From Nemania diffusa (lineage: Eukaryota; Ascomycota; Sordariomycetes; Xylariales; Xylariaceae), in NCBI GenBank assembly GCA_038501195.1, contig JBBPUQ010000004.1, positions 3,534,001 to 3,598,000 of the forward strand: a stretch of DNA of 64,000 nucleotides, in the 5' to 3' direction. Each line of letters opens with the position of its first letter. Positions within the stretch are counted from its first letter, which is position 1. Shown here piece after piece: positions 21,866-32,109 of this stretch. The notes beneath the pieces were generated by a model. The model was not told where the DNA came from. It saw only the letters and a program-made list of their open reading frames with translations, and ran no database searches. The position numbers were made by a program, and so were the translations under genes.

Positions 21866-23296
21866 ATGCAGTTCACAACTGGATTGATGGCCATCTTGGC
21901 TGCTGGCTCAGCCATGGCCCACATGAACATGAACAACCCGCCTCCCCTGGCATATAAGGGAAATCCCAATACTCAGCAGGCGAACATAGACTACTCGATC
22001 ACTTCTCCCATCACAGCTGCCCAGTACCCGTGCAAGGGCTACCTCAAGTTCCTAGGCACGGCTGACGGCACTGCTGTCGCAACCTACGCTCCCGGCCAGT
22101 CCACGACCATGTCCGTCGAGGGCGGCGCATTCCACAATGGCGGATCGTGCCAGCTGTCCCTGTCTTATGATAAGGGAACTAGCTTCACCGTCATCAAGTC
22201 CTTCATTGGATCTTGCCCAACTTCAAGTGGCGGTACCTTCAGCTTCACTATCCCTTCCGACGCCCCTGAGGGTGATGATGTCGTATTCGCATGGACCTGG
22301 GTAAACAAGACGGGTAATCGTGAGTATTACATGTCTTGTGCCGTCGTCAACATCAAGGCCGGAAGCGCAAAGCGTGCTATCACCTCCAATGAGAAGCGTG
22401 CTGTCGCCTTCGCAGACCGTCCGCAGGTCTTCCAGGCCAACATCGGTGGCCAATACTGCACCAAGGAAGGCGTCGACACAATATTTCCCGACCCCGGCCC
22501 AGATGTCGAGAACAACGCAGTCAACCCTGGCCCTGCCATTCTCTGTGCAACAGGCGAAGATGCTCCTACAAGCGACACCGGTTCGGGCTCAAGCTCAGGC
22601 TCAGGCTCAGGCTCTTCTTCAGCCGCTGCTCCGGCTACCTCTGCTGCAGACCCCGCCGTCTCGTCTACAGCCGCAGTGTACGTAACTTCCCCTCTCACAA
22701 GTATCTCTGCCTCTACACAGCACAGTTTTTATACATTCTCAAACTCTTCAACAATACGAGTTACGGCCACAACGGCCATGAGTACTAGTAGCCAGTTTGT
22801 GACGTCTACGAACCAGTCTACCCCTGATATTTTAACTATCATTCCCGTCACCGAGACTAAACTAACAATGTCTTATAGTACGCCAACGGGCGGTGTTTTC
22901 CTCACGACCGGTGGTGTCGCTACTCCCACGACGCTAAGCACAGCGACCTCGGCTTCAGTTCCCGCCTCGTCTTCAGCGCCTGCTTCTTCTGCCCCTGTGT
23001 CTTCTGCCCCTGCGTCTTCTGCGCCCGCATCCTCTTCGGTACCTGTTGCCACCACAACAGCGAGTGCCTCACCACCAGCCTCGACTGGTGGCGTTGCTGG
23101 AACACAGACCGGTGCTTGCACTGATGAGGGCGCTTGGAACTGCATTGATGGCACAAGTTTCCAGCGTTGCGCCTCCGGTCAATGGAGTGTCGTCATGAGC
23201 ATGGCAGCCGGAACCAAGTGCGCCCCCGGAGAGAGTGACACCCTTAGCCTGAGCAGGCGCCGTCACCGAGTTCGCCGGGGTCACCACAAGTGGTAA
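21866..23296 (+). CDS. AA11 family lytic polysaccharide monooxygenase with C-terminal X278-like module
   Basis: Secreted copper enzyme that oxidatively cleaves chitin, using H2O2 or O2 plus a reductant. Single exon, 476 aa. The signal peptide ends at Ala18, leaving His19 as mature residue 1, which is required for the copper histidine brace. The second brace histidine is His90 in GGAFHNGGSCQ. The axial tyrosine is probably Tyr155 in NREYYMSCA. AA11 landmarks YPCKGYL and FAWTWVNKTGNRE are present. After the catalytic domain (to about residue 225) comes a Ser/Thr/Ala/Pro-rich linker, with TSAPASS-type repeats around 365-395. A small cysteine-rich module follows (about 417-452, DEGAWNCIDGTSFQRC and GTKC), matching the X278-type domain often attached to AA11. 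A basic tail RRRHRVRRGHHKW ends the protein. Convergent with the peroxidase downstream. Confidence 0.9.
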   Translation: MQFTTGLMAILAAGSAMAHMNMNNPPPLAYKGNPNTQQANIDYSITSPITAAQYPCKGYLKFLGTADGTAVATYAPGQSTTMSVEGGAFHNGGSCQLSLSYDKGTSFTVIKSFIGSCPTSSGGTFSFTIPSDAPEGDDVVFAWTWVNKTGNREYYMSCAVVNIKAGSAKRAITSNEKRAVAFADRPQVFQANIGGQYCTKEGVDTIFPDPGPDVENNAVNPGPAILCATGEDAPTSDTGSGSSSGSGSGSSSAAAPATSAADPAVSSTAAVYVTSPLTSISASTQHSFYTFSNSSTIRVTATTAMSTSSQFVTSTNQSTPDILTIIPVTETKLTMSYSTPTGGVFLTTGGVATPTTLSTATSASVPASSSAPASSAPVSSAPASSAPASSSVPVATTTASASPPASTGGVAGTQTGACTDEGAWNCIDGTSFQRCASGQWSVVMSMAAGTKCAPGESDTLSLSRRRHRVRRGHHKW

Positions 23297-23838
23297 ATTT
23301 TCTCTTTGGATACTGGCTTGACGCCGTACCATAACCTCGTTGTTTGGGGACTTTCGACATTTCACTTCGTTTGATTGTACATACTTTTTTACACAGGTTC
23401 GCCATTTTCCGCTCTAGATTTCCAATTGGGAGTTAGAAGAGGGAGCACCCTTTTACAGAGTGACAGATATCTGTACAATACTAGAGTCGCGGACAGGCAT
23501 GAGATGATGATAAACGCAATATACCCACATGACACTTCCAGCATTTGTCTATCGCGAGGCTAAGATTCCACTGTCGCTGTGTTCGTCAACTAGCGATGCT
23601 GGTATTAGTTATCCTAAGCAAATGTCATTAAGAATACCTTAACCAACTTAGTCCCATATTTTGAAATTTGTGAAACCCTACTTATGCTTGAGTTGACGAT
23701 GTTGCCTTGCAGGCTAACATCGATTTGATGGCGCTGTACGCTCCGTAAAAGATCAGTAGATGAATTAATAACATGTAATATCTTATAGTCCCAGTGCTTC
23801 AAGCTACCTAAGTAAATGGCATCCCTATGCAACCTGGA
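23297..23838. other. Short intergenic region between convergent LPMO and peroxidase
   Basis: About 540 bp that must contain both 3'UTRs. No gene seen. Confidence 0.6.
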
Positions 23839-25773
23839 TCACCATCCAGCAACTCCGGCATCAAATAATAGGGTATCAAGTGTTTCTTTGCTATTACTCA
23901 CAAGCCGCACACTCACGGCACCCGTGGGTTGCTCTATATCCACATTGCCCTGCCAGAGTGCAAACCCGCTTGGCCCGCCTGGCACTCTGCTCAACCCAAT
24001 CGCGGTCGACACCATCTTCGGCCCTAATGTCAGCGGCTGCGCCGTCGGGACCGTGATGAGAGCCGACAGCGCCGCGTCCCTCGCGCCGTTCCTGACGGCG
24101 ACCGTCACCTTGGCCGACGTGCCGTCGACGGCAGACAGGCTGGGCACGATGAAGTGGTCGCCCTGGATCGCGAACTTAGCGGCGGCGGGACCCCCGCTGC
24201 CGACGATGGAGAACGACGAGGAGCTGCCGATGCGGGAATGGTCGATCGCGAACGGGGCGAACTGCGTCGAGCCGAAGACGGAGGTGCCCGTCGCGTTGTC
24301 GAGCTTCAGTGTCTCGCCATACCCGTTCGAGAACACGATCCGAGCCGTCCTCGCGAACTTGGCGTTATTCAGGATCTGCACAAACTCCAGGTTAGCAGGT
24401 CAAGTTGCATTATTCCCCGCCGCCCCTATCTAGACCACTGGACATTCATTCCGACGATAATCTCACGCAACGTACCCTAATGCGCCCCGAGAGCACCACT
24501 CCCCCGTCCGCGGCGACGTCCCAGCTCACGTTAACAGGCTTGACGCCCATGGGCTCCACGACGTCCCGCAGGGCGACGGGCGCGGGCACGGTGTCGATGA
24601 CGCGCGACAGCAGGTCGGCGCACGTGTCGAGGAACCCGGCGTCGGGCTGCGCGTAGAGCGCGCGCATGGTGGCGTTGCCGTCGCTCGCGTAGAGGCGCAG
24701 GTCGGAGCGGCTCGTGGCGTTGTAGCTCGTGACGAGGGCGCCGCCGCGATTACCGGTGTCGTCGACGTACTCGCGCACGACGCGCGCGTCGAAGGCGCCC
24801 CGCGTCGTGTCGAAGTCCATGCCGCCGTTCGTGTTGTTCGCCGAGACCTGCGAGGCGTCGGCCACTTCGGGGAAGCCGCTGTGATGCACAGAGCTGTCGC
24901 CACCAACCCCCTTTTCTTTAGTTTCTTCTTCTTCTTCTTCTTCTTCTGGTGCTATTTTGGATGGCCGTACTTACCCGAGAGTGTGGCCGCACGCGGTCAG
25001 CTTGATGGCGTCCACCTGGTCGAAGCCGGCGCGCGCGAACTGCGCGAGCGTCTCCTCGAGGCTCGTCCCCGGCTCCGGGACGCCGGTCGTCGGGTCCGCG
25101 GCGAGGGCGTCGATGCGGCCCGGGCGGAAGGGGACGAACTTGTCGCCGCTGCCGCAGAGGTTTACGGACATGACGGTTCCTAGGGCGACGAGATCGGCCA
25201 CTACATGTATTCCACCAGATATTAGATCATTATTACCACTATTTACAGGTACAACTTCCATAGTCTAGGCCGGTAGATAGATATTTTTTACCCTCGAAAG
25301 AAGAAGGACTCGAACAAAGGCAAAGACAGCAAACAAATCGTCTTTCCCGTCAAGAAAAGGAGGGCAGACGTACTAGGCACGAACTCGTTGACAAAGGGCC
25401 GCCAGAAGGTGAAGCTATCGTTGAAGGCGCTACCCTTGTTCTCGTCGCGGAAGGTCTCGAAGCCGATGCTGGCGTCGACGCCGCCGGTGCCGGCGTGGAT
25501 GTCGGCGGTGACGAAGTCGTGGAACACGACGCGCAGCCACTGCGCCGACGTGGTGCGGCCCGACGTCAGCGCCGCGTCGCCCGTCTCCGTCACGTACCGC
25601 GTGCACGGCGTAATGGCCGACGAGAAGTTGGACGCGTGCGCGCCCCAGTTGTCCACCAGCACGTGCTCCAGCTGCGACGCCGCCGCGCTCGGGTAGTAGA
25701 ACATGGCCATCGCGCCGTCCCGCAGCAGCAGCAGCGCTGCCGCGAGCTGCGGATGGAAGGATGCGCACCGCAT
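23839..25773 (-). CDS. Secreted plant-type (class II-like) heme peroxidase with long C-terminal domain
   Basis: H2O2-dependent extracellular heme oxidoreductase. Exons (minus) are 25374-25773, 24975-25200, 24476-24893 and 23839-24375. Introns start GTACGT, GTAAGT and GTACGT, and end TAG, CAG and CAG. Each join keeps frame (VNEFVP-M-ADLVALGTV, GHTL-G-SVHHSGFPEV, LSGRIR-ILNNAKF). The product is 526 aa. A signal peptide ends near AMA (residues 21-23). Distal Arg81 and His85 are in WLRVVFHDF, with a calcium-type GGVDASI at 97-103. Proximal His206 is in LTACGHTLG, and the Asp partner is probably Asp244 (GAFD). The heme domain ends near residue 315. About 210 further residues look beta-rich and match no domain I can name. 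Third-position GC is high, unlike the flanks. Substrate unknown; no Mn-site or exposed Trp could be assigned. Confidence 0.85.
24922..24947. repeat. TTC/GAA trinucleotide microsatellite inside peroxidase intron 2
   Basis: Eight or so uninterrupted TTC units, within the 81-nt intron 24894-24974 of the peroxidase gene. Length variation here would change intron size only. Confidence 0.8.
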
Positions 25774-26744
25774 TTTTCCCTTTTTTTGTCGTCGTCAGGC
25801 ACGTGGTTGGTGGTGTCTGTGAGCCCGGGGGCAAGGGTGTGTTATGTGCATCTATCACCTAATTATCTACACAACGTTGCATTGTCTAGTCTTCTTGCGC
25901 GCGCGCGGTTCTACGACGGACTTGGTGAGCCATTTATACACGATTCTCGTATCGTCGAAAGTTAGCTAGCTGCGTCTGACGCCCCAGGCGAACAGATTGG
26001 CGATGGACTTTCTGCCATCCAGCTAGCTAGTCGCGGGTCACATTGCATCTTGCATCTGGCGGTCGGCGATGAATTGCCAGTTTGAGTCGGAAGTCAGGGT
26101 CGCCCACACCTCACAACCCTCGCGTAGCATGAATGGCGGAAGTATCCTTGTCCGTGCATGGGCTATCTATCGACCCGGAGGAGCGAGCTCTCCCCAGTCT
26201 TTATTATTTTTTTTCCTTCCCTACCCTTGTAGCGGAAAAGCCGAGAGCTATTGGTGTAGAGAAACGAATCACAAGTTGGCGATTACTCATCAATTATATG
26301 TTAGGCTTATTGATTTGTCTTTATATAATAACCCTTGTTTTGTGGGGAGTCTTTACAATATTTCTTTTACAATGAAGTAAGAACTAATAGCATAGCTCAA
26401 CAAAAAGGAGTCTATCTCCCTATGATATTATGTACAAAATGCCTTATAAGTTATAAGGTCCCTACAATGCTACCAATTCACACTCTGTATTTCCGACACC
26501 TCTCTAGTTAGGGGGCTAGAACGTGCGAAATCCTTCGTGGGGGAGATTCCTTGCACCCTCGCCGTCAGCCTTGATAAGGCTAAGAGCTTACATTTCTCGC
26601 TACGGCGTCGAGGGCGGCCCATTTGTTTGTGTGTTTTGCGCCTCCACTGTTGGATGGTGTGGTTGCGAGACTTCTTATTCGTCCTCGTTCGTGCGCTCGT
26701 CGTATCCGACGGCGCTTCTAAAGACACCGTACAGAGTAATGCTA
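25774..26744. other. Intergenic region upstream of peroxidase
   Basis: Promoter side of the peroxidase and 3' side of the SRR1-like gene. Short frames only, no recognisable product. A GCGCGCGCG run lies near 25897. Confidence 0.5.
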
Positions 26745-27683
26745 TCACTGTTGATTAGCGTCGGGGCTCCTCACGTACCACCTGTTTGCCCAGAATGCTC
26801 TCTGCCTCGCGACCGGCAGGTGCACATAGCGGTATTCTTTTAGCATCTTGCGTGAGCGGCTCGACTCAACGTCCGCACGAACGTCGGGGATCTCTTGGGA
26901 GCCCAGCGGCATGGCCCCTACGCGTGCCCCCTTCATCGAGATGAGAGCCGGCCTTGCTAGGTCGGCTACGATCTCCCGCAGGGGGAAGCCGGGATTGTGC
27001 GTGAGTACGATCGTGTTGTCGTCGACCAGCGCGAAGCCCTTGGCCCCGAACCCCTCGATGATCTCAATGCCGAACTCGCTGAGCACGTCCCTACACACGT
27101 CAGTGTATAACGGCTCTTGCGCGAGAAGGACTACCGTTGGGGATGAGCTCACTTCTCGAACCACGCTGGCGACCACCCTAGCGGCGGCGTGCTCGTAAAA
27201 CGTCTGCGATCTCTCGTCTCGGATAAAGCCGATACGACCTAGTCCAAATGCGATGACCTTGTCTACAGTGCAGTTCTTCAGCTCATTTCTGATCATGTTG
27301 GCTATAGCCGCGGCCTCCTCGCTCGCTTCGAACTTCTCTATGATGGCTGCGAAGCGCTCGCGCGTCTCTTCCTTGGTTTTGTTAGGCCCGTAGAAAAGGG
27401 TGCTGTGGGGGTAAACGGGGAAGAATTGGTCGGCTTTCTCAAGCGCTTCGAGGCGCCTGAGAGCGCGCTCGTCCCTAAACTCGATAACGTTACGCCACCC
27501 TTTACTGCCGGGCGCTAGGTCTCTAGATCCGGTGTCCTTGTCCATATTTTTGATCCTGATATTGCCATCGCTGCCCGGGAAGTCAATGTACTCACTGGCT
27601 GTAGCGAGTGCTGCTTCGGCATTGTTCAGAATTTCCCGAGTATAAAGAGGCTTCATCCCAGAGGGGTTGAGTGTCGAAGACAT
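26745..27683 (-). CDS. SRR1-like domain protein
   Basis: Single exon, 312 aa, cytosolic (no signal or membrane segment). The SRR1-like domain (named from the Arabidopsis clock/light-response protein, also linked to heme metabolism in yeast and animals) is recognised from two segments. One is the beta-strand motif KVIAFGLGRIG (about residues 142-152). The other is the Rossmann-like block VVLLAQEPLYTDVCRDVL..FGIEIIEG (about 184-211) followed by DNTIVLTHNPGFPLREIV. The N-terminal 130 residues contain charged helices typical of fungal members. The start is the first ATG; no intron is needed. The molecular role in fungi is not established. Sure of the fold family, not of function. Confidence 0.75.
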   Translation of the reverse strand: MSSTLNPSGMKPLYTREILNNAEAALATASEYIDFPGSDGNIRIKNMDKDTGSRDLAPGSKGWRNVIEFRDERALRRLEALEKADQFFPVYPHSTLFYGPNKTKEETRERFAAIIEKFEASEEAAAIANMIRNELKNCTVDKVIAFGLGRIGFIRDERSQTFYEHAAARVVASVVREVSSSPTVVLLAQEPLYTDVCRDVLSEFGIEIIEGFGAKGFALVDDNTIVLTHNPGFPLREIVADLARPALISMKGARVGAMPLGSQEIPDVRADVESSRSRKMLKEYRYVHLPVARQRAFWANRWYVRSPDANQQ

Positions 27684-28703
27684 GGTTGTATGGGAGCCGA
27701 CTAGAATATTGTTGTTACTGATATGTCCTGACCAACTTAGAGCCGTTGGTTTAAATTAACGGAATAACAATGCAAATCATTGAGGCACGGAGACTTACTT
27801 ATACTAACCTTTAAGGAACAGCTATTCTAGAACAAAGAACCTGCTTTCTATTGTGATCAAAACTATCATATTGTTTTAAGGTCACCTAGATGTTGATGAA
27901 TCAATAGAAACGAAATTCCCGTCCCAAAAGCCTGAGAGGCAAGATGATATAGATGTTGCTATCTTCCGTTTGCGCCATTAATTAAGTTCCCAGTCGCACA
28001 GTTCAGCATGAGATACTCCCAGTACCTGCGTTTAATGAATCCTCTCATAATTCACACCCCTAGATATAACATCTCAGTTACAATAGCGATATACCCGCAC
28101 GAAATCCAATACTTGCCTGCGGACCCTAAGTCTAGCATCGAGACCTATGTGTAATTATAATAATTCTTAGGGGATACGAGGATGAAAAATAGCGGGAGTA
28201 TCTGACCATTGCAGTAATGCCAATTGCAAAGCTATAGTATAAAAACATGGCAGAACGCCCTGACAGTAACGATGGCTCTTTTGTTCGACTGGTTTACTTG
28301 TAGTTCGTGAGACACCCATATACATACCTAACCTACCTAGGTTATATATTTATCTAAGCCTAAGTACATTACATGAAGGTGTGTACTTTCTCGTTGACCT
28401 TTTAGGTAATCACGCAGGTCGTGCCTACCTATACAATCAAGGCAACAATAACTCTTCTACCCAGGCAGGCACACACCACCCAACCTGTTTAGGGAGCTAA
28501 CATCTACGGATAGTTCTTCCAGTTTGCTACACTGTTAATTCATACCCACACTTTTATACCCTTCTAGCCTAACCTTCTCACCTCTTCCACAGCTTATCTA
28601 CACCACACGTACTACACTGCTACCAACTGTGCCACTGTCACCCTCATCTACGACTTGCGAAACACTCCTTTATTGTATCATCGTTAGCCACTATTTCTCC
28701 AAG
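27684..28703. other. Intergenic region, ends in 5'UTR of the next gene
   Basis: About 1 kb without a gene. It holds ACCTAACCTACCTAGGT near 28325-28341 and an AC/CT-rich stretch (about 28440-28660) that looks like a promoter and leader for the gene starting at 28812. Confidence 0.5.
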
Positions 28704-28810
28704 GTATGTAATGATTTAAGGCCAAGCATCTGCCAGAGCTGGTCCTACCACACGTATAAGTTCCCTTCAAGTGAGGCCCTCTATCTAACTGAGCGCCCTG
28801 CCATTTATAG
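28704..28810 (+). other. Probable 5'UTR intron of the 154-aa gene
   Basis: GTATGT donor at 28704, CTAAC at about 28789-28793, TAG acceptor at 28808-28810, immediately before the ATG at 28812. The frame is also open through the intron, which can mislead gene callers into adding 61 residues from a non-ATG start. Confidence 0.55.
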
Positions 28811-28811
28811 G

Positions 28812-29276
28812 ATGTCTAACAACTCGGACAACCAAAAGGCGGAGGCAACTAATGCCACTACAGGCGTTGATCCTAACCCTGGCAAAGTCGTCAAGGCCTT
28901 CTTCGTGGGCTGCAACAATATCATGGTCCCCGTCTTTGCCGAGGCTCTTACCGGGGATGACGGTGCTCTTCGTATTCCGCGCATGGACGACTCCCGAGAC
29001 GGGCTTCGCTTCGTGAGACGCAACGGCCAAGAAGAAAACGCGAACTACATCCCCACCGTTACCACCTGTTACCCGGGCGCAATGGTCGAGATCAAGAAGT
29101 ACCTCTATGACGTCGGTGTGATTTGGGCCCCCGAGAACATCGATAAAGGTCTACTCACGCGAGAACGTGATGGCAAAGGACCTGTGGAGGAAGCTCTCGA
29201 GACCTTTTTCCAGAACCATGGATCCCAATCCCAGCTCATGATTGCAGCAGCCCTACGCCGTTCGCAGCAGTCCTAA
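28812..29276 (+). CDS. Hypothetical protein, 154 aa
   Basis: I do not recognise this family. The start is ATG 28812, one base after a good splice acceptor; the upstream in-frame extension lacks coding character. No signal peptide or membrane helix is seen. The first 25 residues are polar (MSNNSDNQKAEATNATTG). A compact region then runs VVKAFFVGCNNIMVPVFAEAL, here noted as VVKAFFVGCNN plus IMVPVFAEAL, followed by an Arg/Asp-rich turn (RMDDSRDGLRFVRR) and IPTVTTCYPGAMVEIKKYLYDVGVIWAPENIDK. The C-terminal helix is EEALETFFQNH. Coding-like codon use and a clean splice context support a real gene. It could be a small cytosolic regulator; no function is proposed. Confidence 0.6.
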   Translation: MSNNSDNQKAEATNATTGVDPNPGKVVKAFFVGCNNIMVPVFAEALTGDDGALRIPRMDDSRDGLRFVRRNGQEENANYIPTVTTCYPGAMVEIKKYLYDVGVIWAPENIDKGLLTRERDGKGPVEEALETFFQNHGSQSQLMIAAALRRSQQS

Positions 29277-30807
29277 GTCGTTTGTCTAGGTGAAAGCGGT
29301 GTATCTATTAGGTGGATGATCTCAGAAAACTTCCTCCAGACACCTGTAGGCTTGGTGCGTGCCTGGTTCATACTTTCCAGTCAACCGACGCGAAGACGGA
29401 GACGCCAGGTATCTACGATCAAGATTTTCATAAGTGAGATGGGGTACACGGATTCAAAGGGTTTGAGGTGGATGAGTAAAATAACTTAACACTGCCCGTT
29501 CCCATAACCTTTCCTTGGTAGTTAGTCATAAATGAATGCTTTTCGATGAGGTAATAAACTAATATCACGTCATTCTAATCAATCATTCAGTTATCGTCTT
29601 GCGATTGTGAATCTTGTCTAACTAGTCCATGTGAAGGATGCTTAGGGAAACTAATGACTGACGTACATATTTAACTGTAAACAGATGCCTCACCTTACTT
29701 TTTTAGGCACAACGTACATGAGGATATAGAGAACAATTAACTTAATTCTAGGCCAAGTCAAATACCTGCCTATAAGCCCAGCTTGTGGCATCAGGTTAAC
29801 AACTACCTTAAATGAATAGGGCAACAGGGGCAATTTTGCCCACTCTGGTGGTTACCCTATCCAGAGGGTTTTGATATTCTCCCCTGTCCCTTTCGAACCA
29901 AACCCCTTGATCTGCATTTTCCGCGTAGTTGGATCCTTCGGCTTAATCCGAAGATTGTTGACGGGAAGTTCGCCAGACTCACCGTTAAACGTTTCTCAAA
30001 GTTCCTAAGCACGACCTAACAAACTCTAGATCGTTCCTTTCAAGGTTTCTATAGGCGATGGTCCACAGCTTCTAGGACATAGAAAGGGCGGAGTTAGATA
30101 GATCTATAGGCTCGACTACAGTAGAAACCGAATAGGGGTAGCTAGACTTAGAGCTCATAATGCTATAATAGGCTCACGATAATCTATTATTCTTACCTCA
30201 GTGTCAGATCGAGCTACATCTCCCTGCACACAGAGGTATTCGTAAAACTAGAGCACACGTGAGATAAATCCGGGGTAAATCCTATGTACACAATTCGGCA
30301 ACTATCTAAGCATTGTCGTCTTCGCTTAACCCTTCCGATTTCCGTCGTCCTATCCCCGCCTCATGCAAGGGCTGAATAGCCGAAAGGTAGGCCTTGATTT
30401 CTCTGAGTAATACACCAAAATAATGTTGTATACCGAGAGATTACTGAGGTTGTACTGGTATTACAGCATCTTTGTATAATAAGGAGCCCTGGACCGTGTG
30501 ACATCCTACGATTGGGCAAGCAGGCGGTAATGGGGGATGAAGTGTAGGTGCTCTATCACTTTGATAGAAGGAATCTCTTATCATGTTCGGGATAAAAGGA
30601 GAGTTTCGAATGGTTGAAAGCATGGCGTAACTCTACTAGTAATAACAAATTTATGAAAAATTGCAACCGAAATAAAATAAACACGGAATATGCCAAGTGC
30701 TATAAACTGAATGCTGTTTCGTGTCGCTTTTCAGGGTTGCCAACCTATCCACGAGGTTCAAGCTCACTGTATACAGGACATCTTCAGTTCTTTGCACGTC
30801 CAAAACA
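29277..30807. other. Intergenic region, nothing recognised
   Basis: About 1.5 kb between tail-to-tail genes. No domain-bearing frame, RNA gene or repeat was seen. Confidence 0.5.
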
Positions 30808-32109
30808 TCAATCTAAAACGTTCTTCTCGAACCACGGCCAGTAATAGTCGTTCGCCCACGCAGCCAAGGTTCGTATGCCGGCAATCGCGCAGAATGCGCC
30901 TAGATGATATGAGGTTGTGCCAAACTGATGCTCCTCCCACAGCGTTGTCTTCTTGCCGTCGTAGGTAGAAAGCACTAGACACCATCGATGTCCATGCGCA
31001 ATGATACCCGGAATAAACTCGAGTCTTGATAGAGAAGCAAGTGTATCCGCCTCGACTTCGGCCGTTGTCTCGTGTGCCTCGAGCTTAGCCCTTTTCTTAA
31101 GCCTTTGACCAACGGCCCATCGAAGAAACGACCATTGCGTAGAGTACCAGACACCAATCTGTAGCAGCGCCTCGTTACCACTCTCAGGCATTGTAGACTT
31201 GATACTTAACAAGAGAGGTCGTGTGCGTAGAGGGTTATAGTCGGTATGATTGATACTGTTGTTGGCTTGTAAGACTGTGCAGAATTGGCTTATTTTATTC
31301 GTTAGACCTTCGTCTTGCTCAATGGTTTTATATATACAAGTGTCGATCAGCTGGCCGGTAAGGGGAACCGGCTTGAAATACTTGGACGGACGAGCAGTAT
31401 TACAGAGCATAGCGCTGATTTTCCTCTCAGCGGCTCCAAAAATCATTTTGAGCAAGGCCATATGGACGTCGCGGTTCCATGCCGCTTCCTCGCATTCGTC
31501 TTCTTGGCACCGCTCTGTCCATTTAACCACGCTGTCTACCTCTTCGAAGCTAGGGATACACCCGGGTAAATCGTCGGCGTTTTCGGGAGACTGGAACGCG
31601 GTGCTCCACGGTTTAGCTAATGCTCCTAAATCCACAACCTTCTTCTCCATAGTAGACTTCATCCGATACGGGAGAATGTTTACACAGCGCCCAATCTCTT
31701 CTATGGATTGAAGTAAACTGTCGGGCCCCGCTAACTTGGGAAAGCGATGAATATCGAAGGGTCGGATTTCCATTTCCCCAGTAAGTCGCAGTAATGCTAT
31801 TTGTTTCGTAGGCGAGGAGGTTCGTGATCTTCCTGCTTTCCCTGAGGTCATAGAGATTGTATCGGGGAAGGAAGAAATACTGCCCACGAAGGCATGAGGC
31901 GTCGCGTCTAGTCCTAAACCGCTATCGGAACCTTCCAAGCGCCTTATTTTAGGCGTTGATACCATCCTGTTCTCGTCGCCGGTCTCGAGCGACGCGATAG
32001 GACCAGCGAGTTGTTGCTCCTGGTGTAGGAGCTTGCATTTTTTGAACTCGGATTTCGTATACTCAGGTAAACCCTGAATCCAAGAAATAATCGACTCTCT
32101 GTTATTCAT
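30808..32109 (-). CDS. PD-(D/E)XK nuclease-like domain protein, probably catalytically altered
   Basis: Single exon, 433 aa, no signal peptide. It resembles a fungal family annotated as PD-(D/E)XK nuclease-like. Shared features are an Arg/Ser-rich disordered N-terminus (SGKAGRSRTSSPTKQIALLRL, about residues 89-109), the helix ECEEAAWNRDVHMALL (about 205-220), INHTDYNPLRTRPLLLSIKS (286-305) and LLQIGVWYSTQWSFLRW (315-331). In the family as I remember it, the strand reads SIETK with catalytic Glu and Lys. Here it reads SIKST, so both appear lost. The members I recall are lineage-variable and of unknown role. The C-terminus (WANDYYWPWFEKNV) is aromatic. Moderate confidence in the family, lower in the loss of activity. 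Confidence 0.65.
   Translation of the reverse strand: MNNRESIISWIQGLPEYTKSEFKKCKLLHQEQQLAGPIASLETGDENRMVSTPKIRRLEGSDSGLGLDATPHAFVGSISSFPDTISMTSGKAGRSRTSSPTKQIALLRLTGEMEIRPFDIHRFPKLAGPDSLLQSIEEIGRCVNILPYRMKSTMEKKVVDLGALAKPWSTAFQSPENADDLPGCIPSFEEVDSVVKWTERCQEDECEEAAWNRDVHMALLKMIFGAAERKISAMLCNTARPSKYFKPVPLTGQLIDTCIYKTIEQDEGLTNKISQFCTVLQANNSINHTDYNPLRTRPLLLSIKSTMPESGNEALLQIGVWYSTQWSFLRWAVGQRLKKRAKLEAHETTAEVEADTLASLSRLEFIPGIIAHGHRWCLVLSTYDGKKTTLWEEHQFGTTSYHLGAFCAIAGIRTLAAWANDYYWPWFEKNVLD

Noticed and set aside
25430..25965. Long Arg/Ala-rich frames on both strands over the peroxidase first exon
   Set aside because: Shadows of the GC-rich coding exon; composition is an artefact of high third-position GC.
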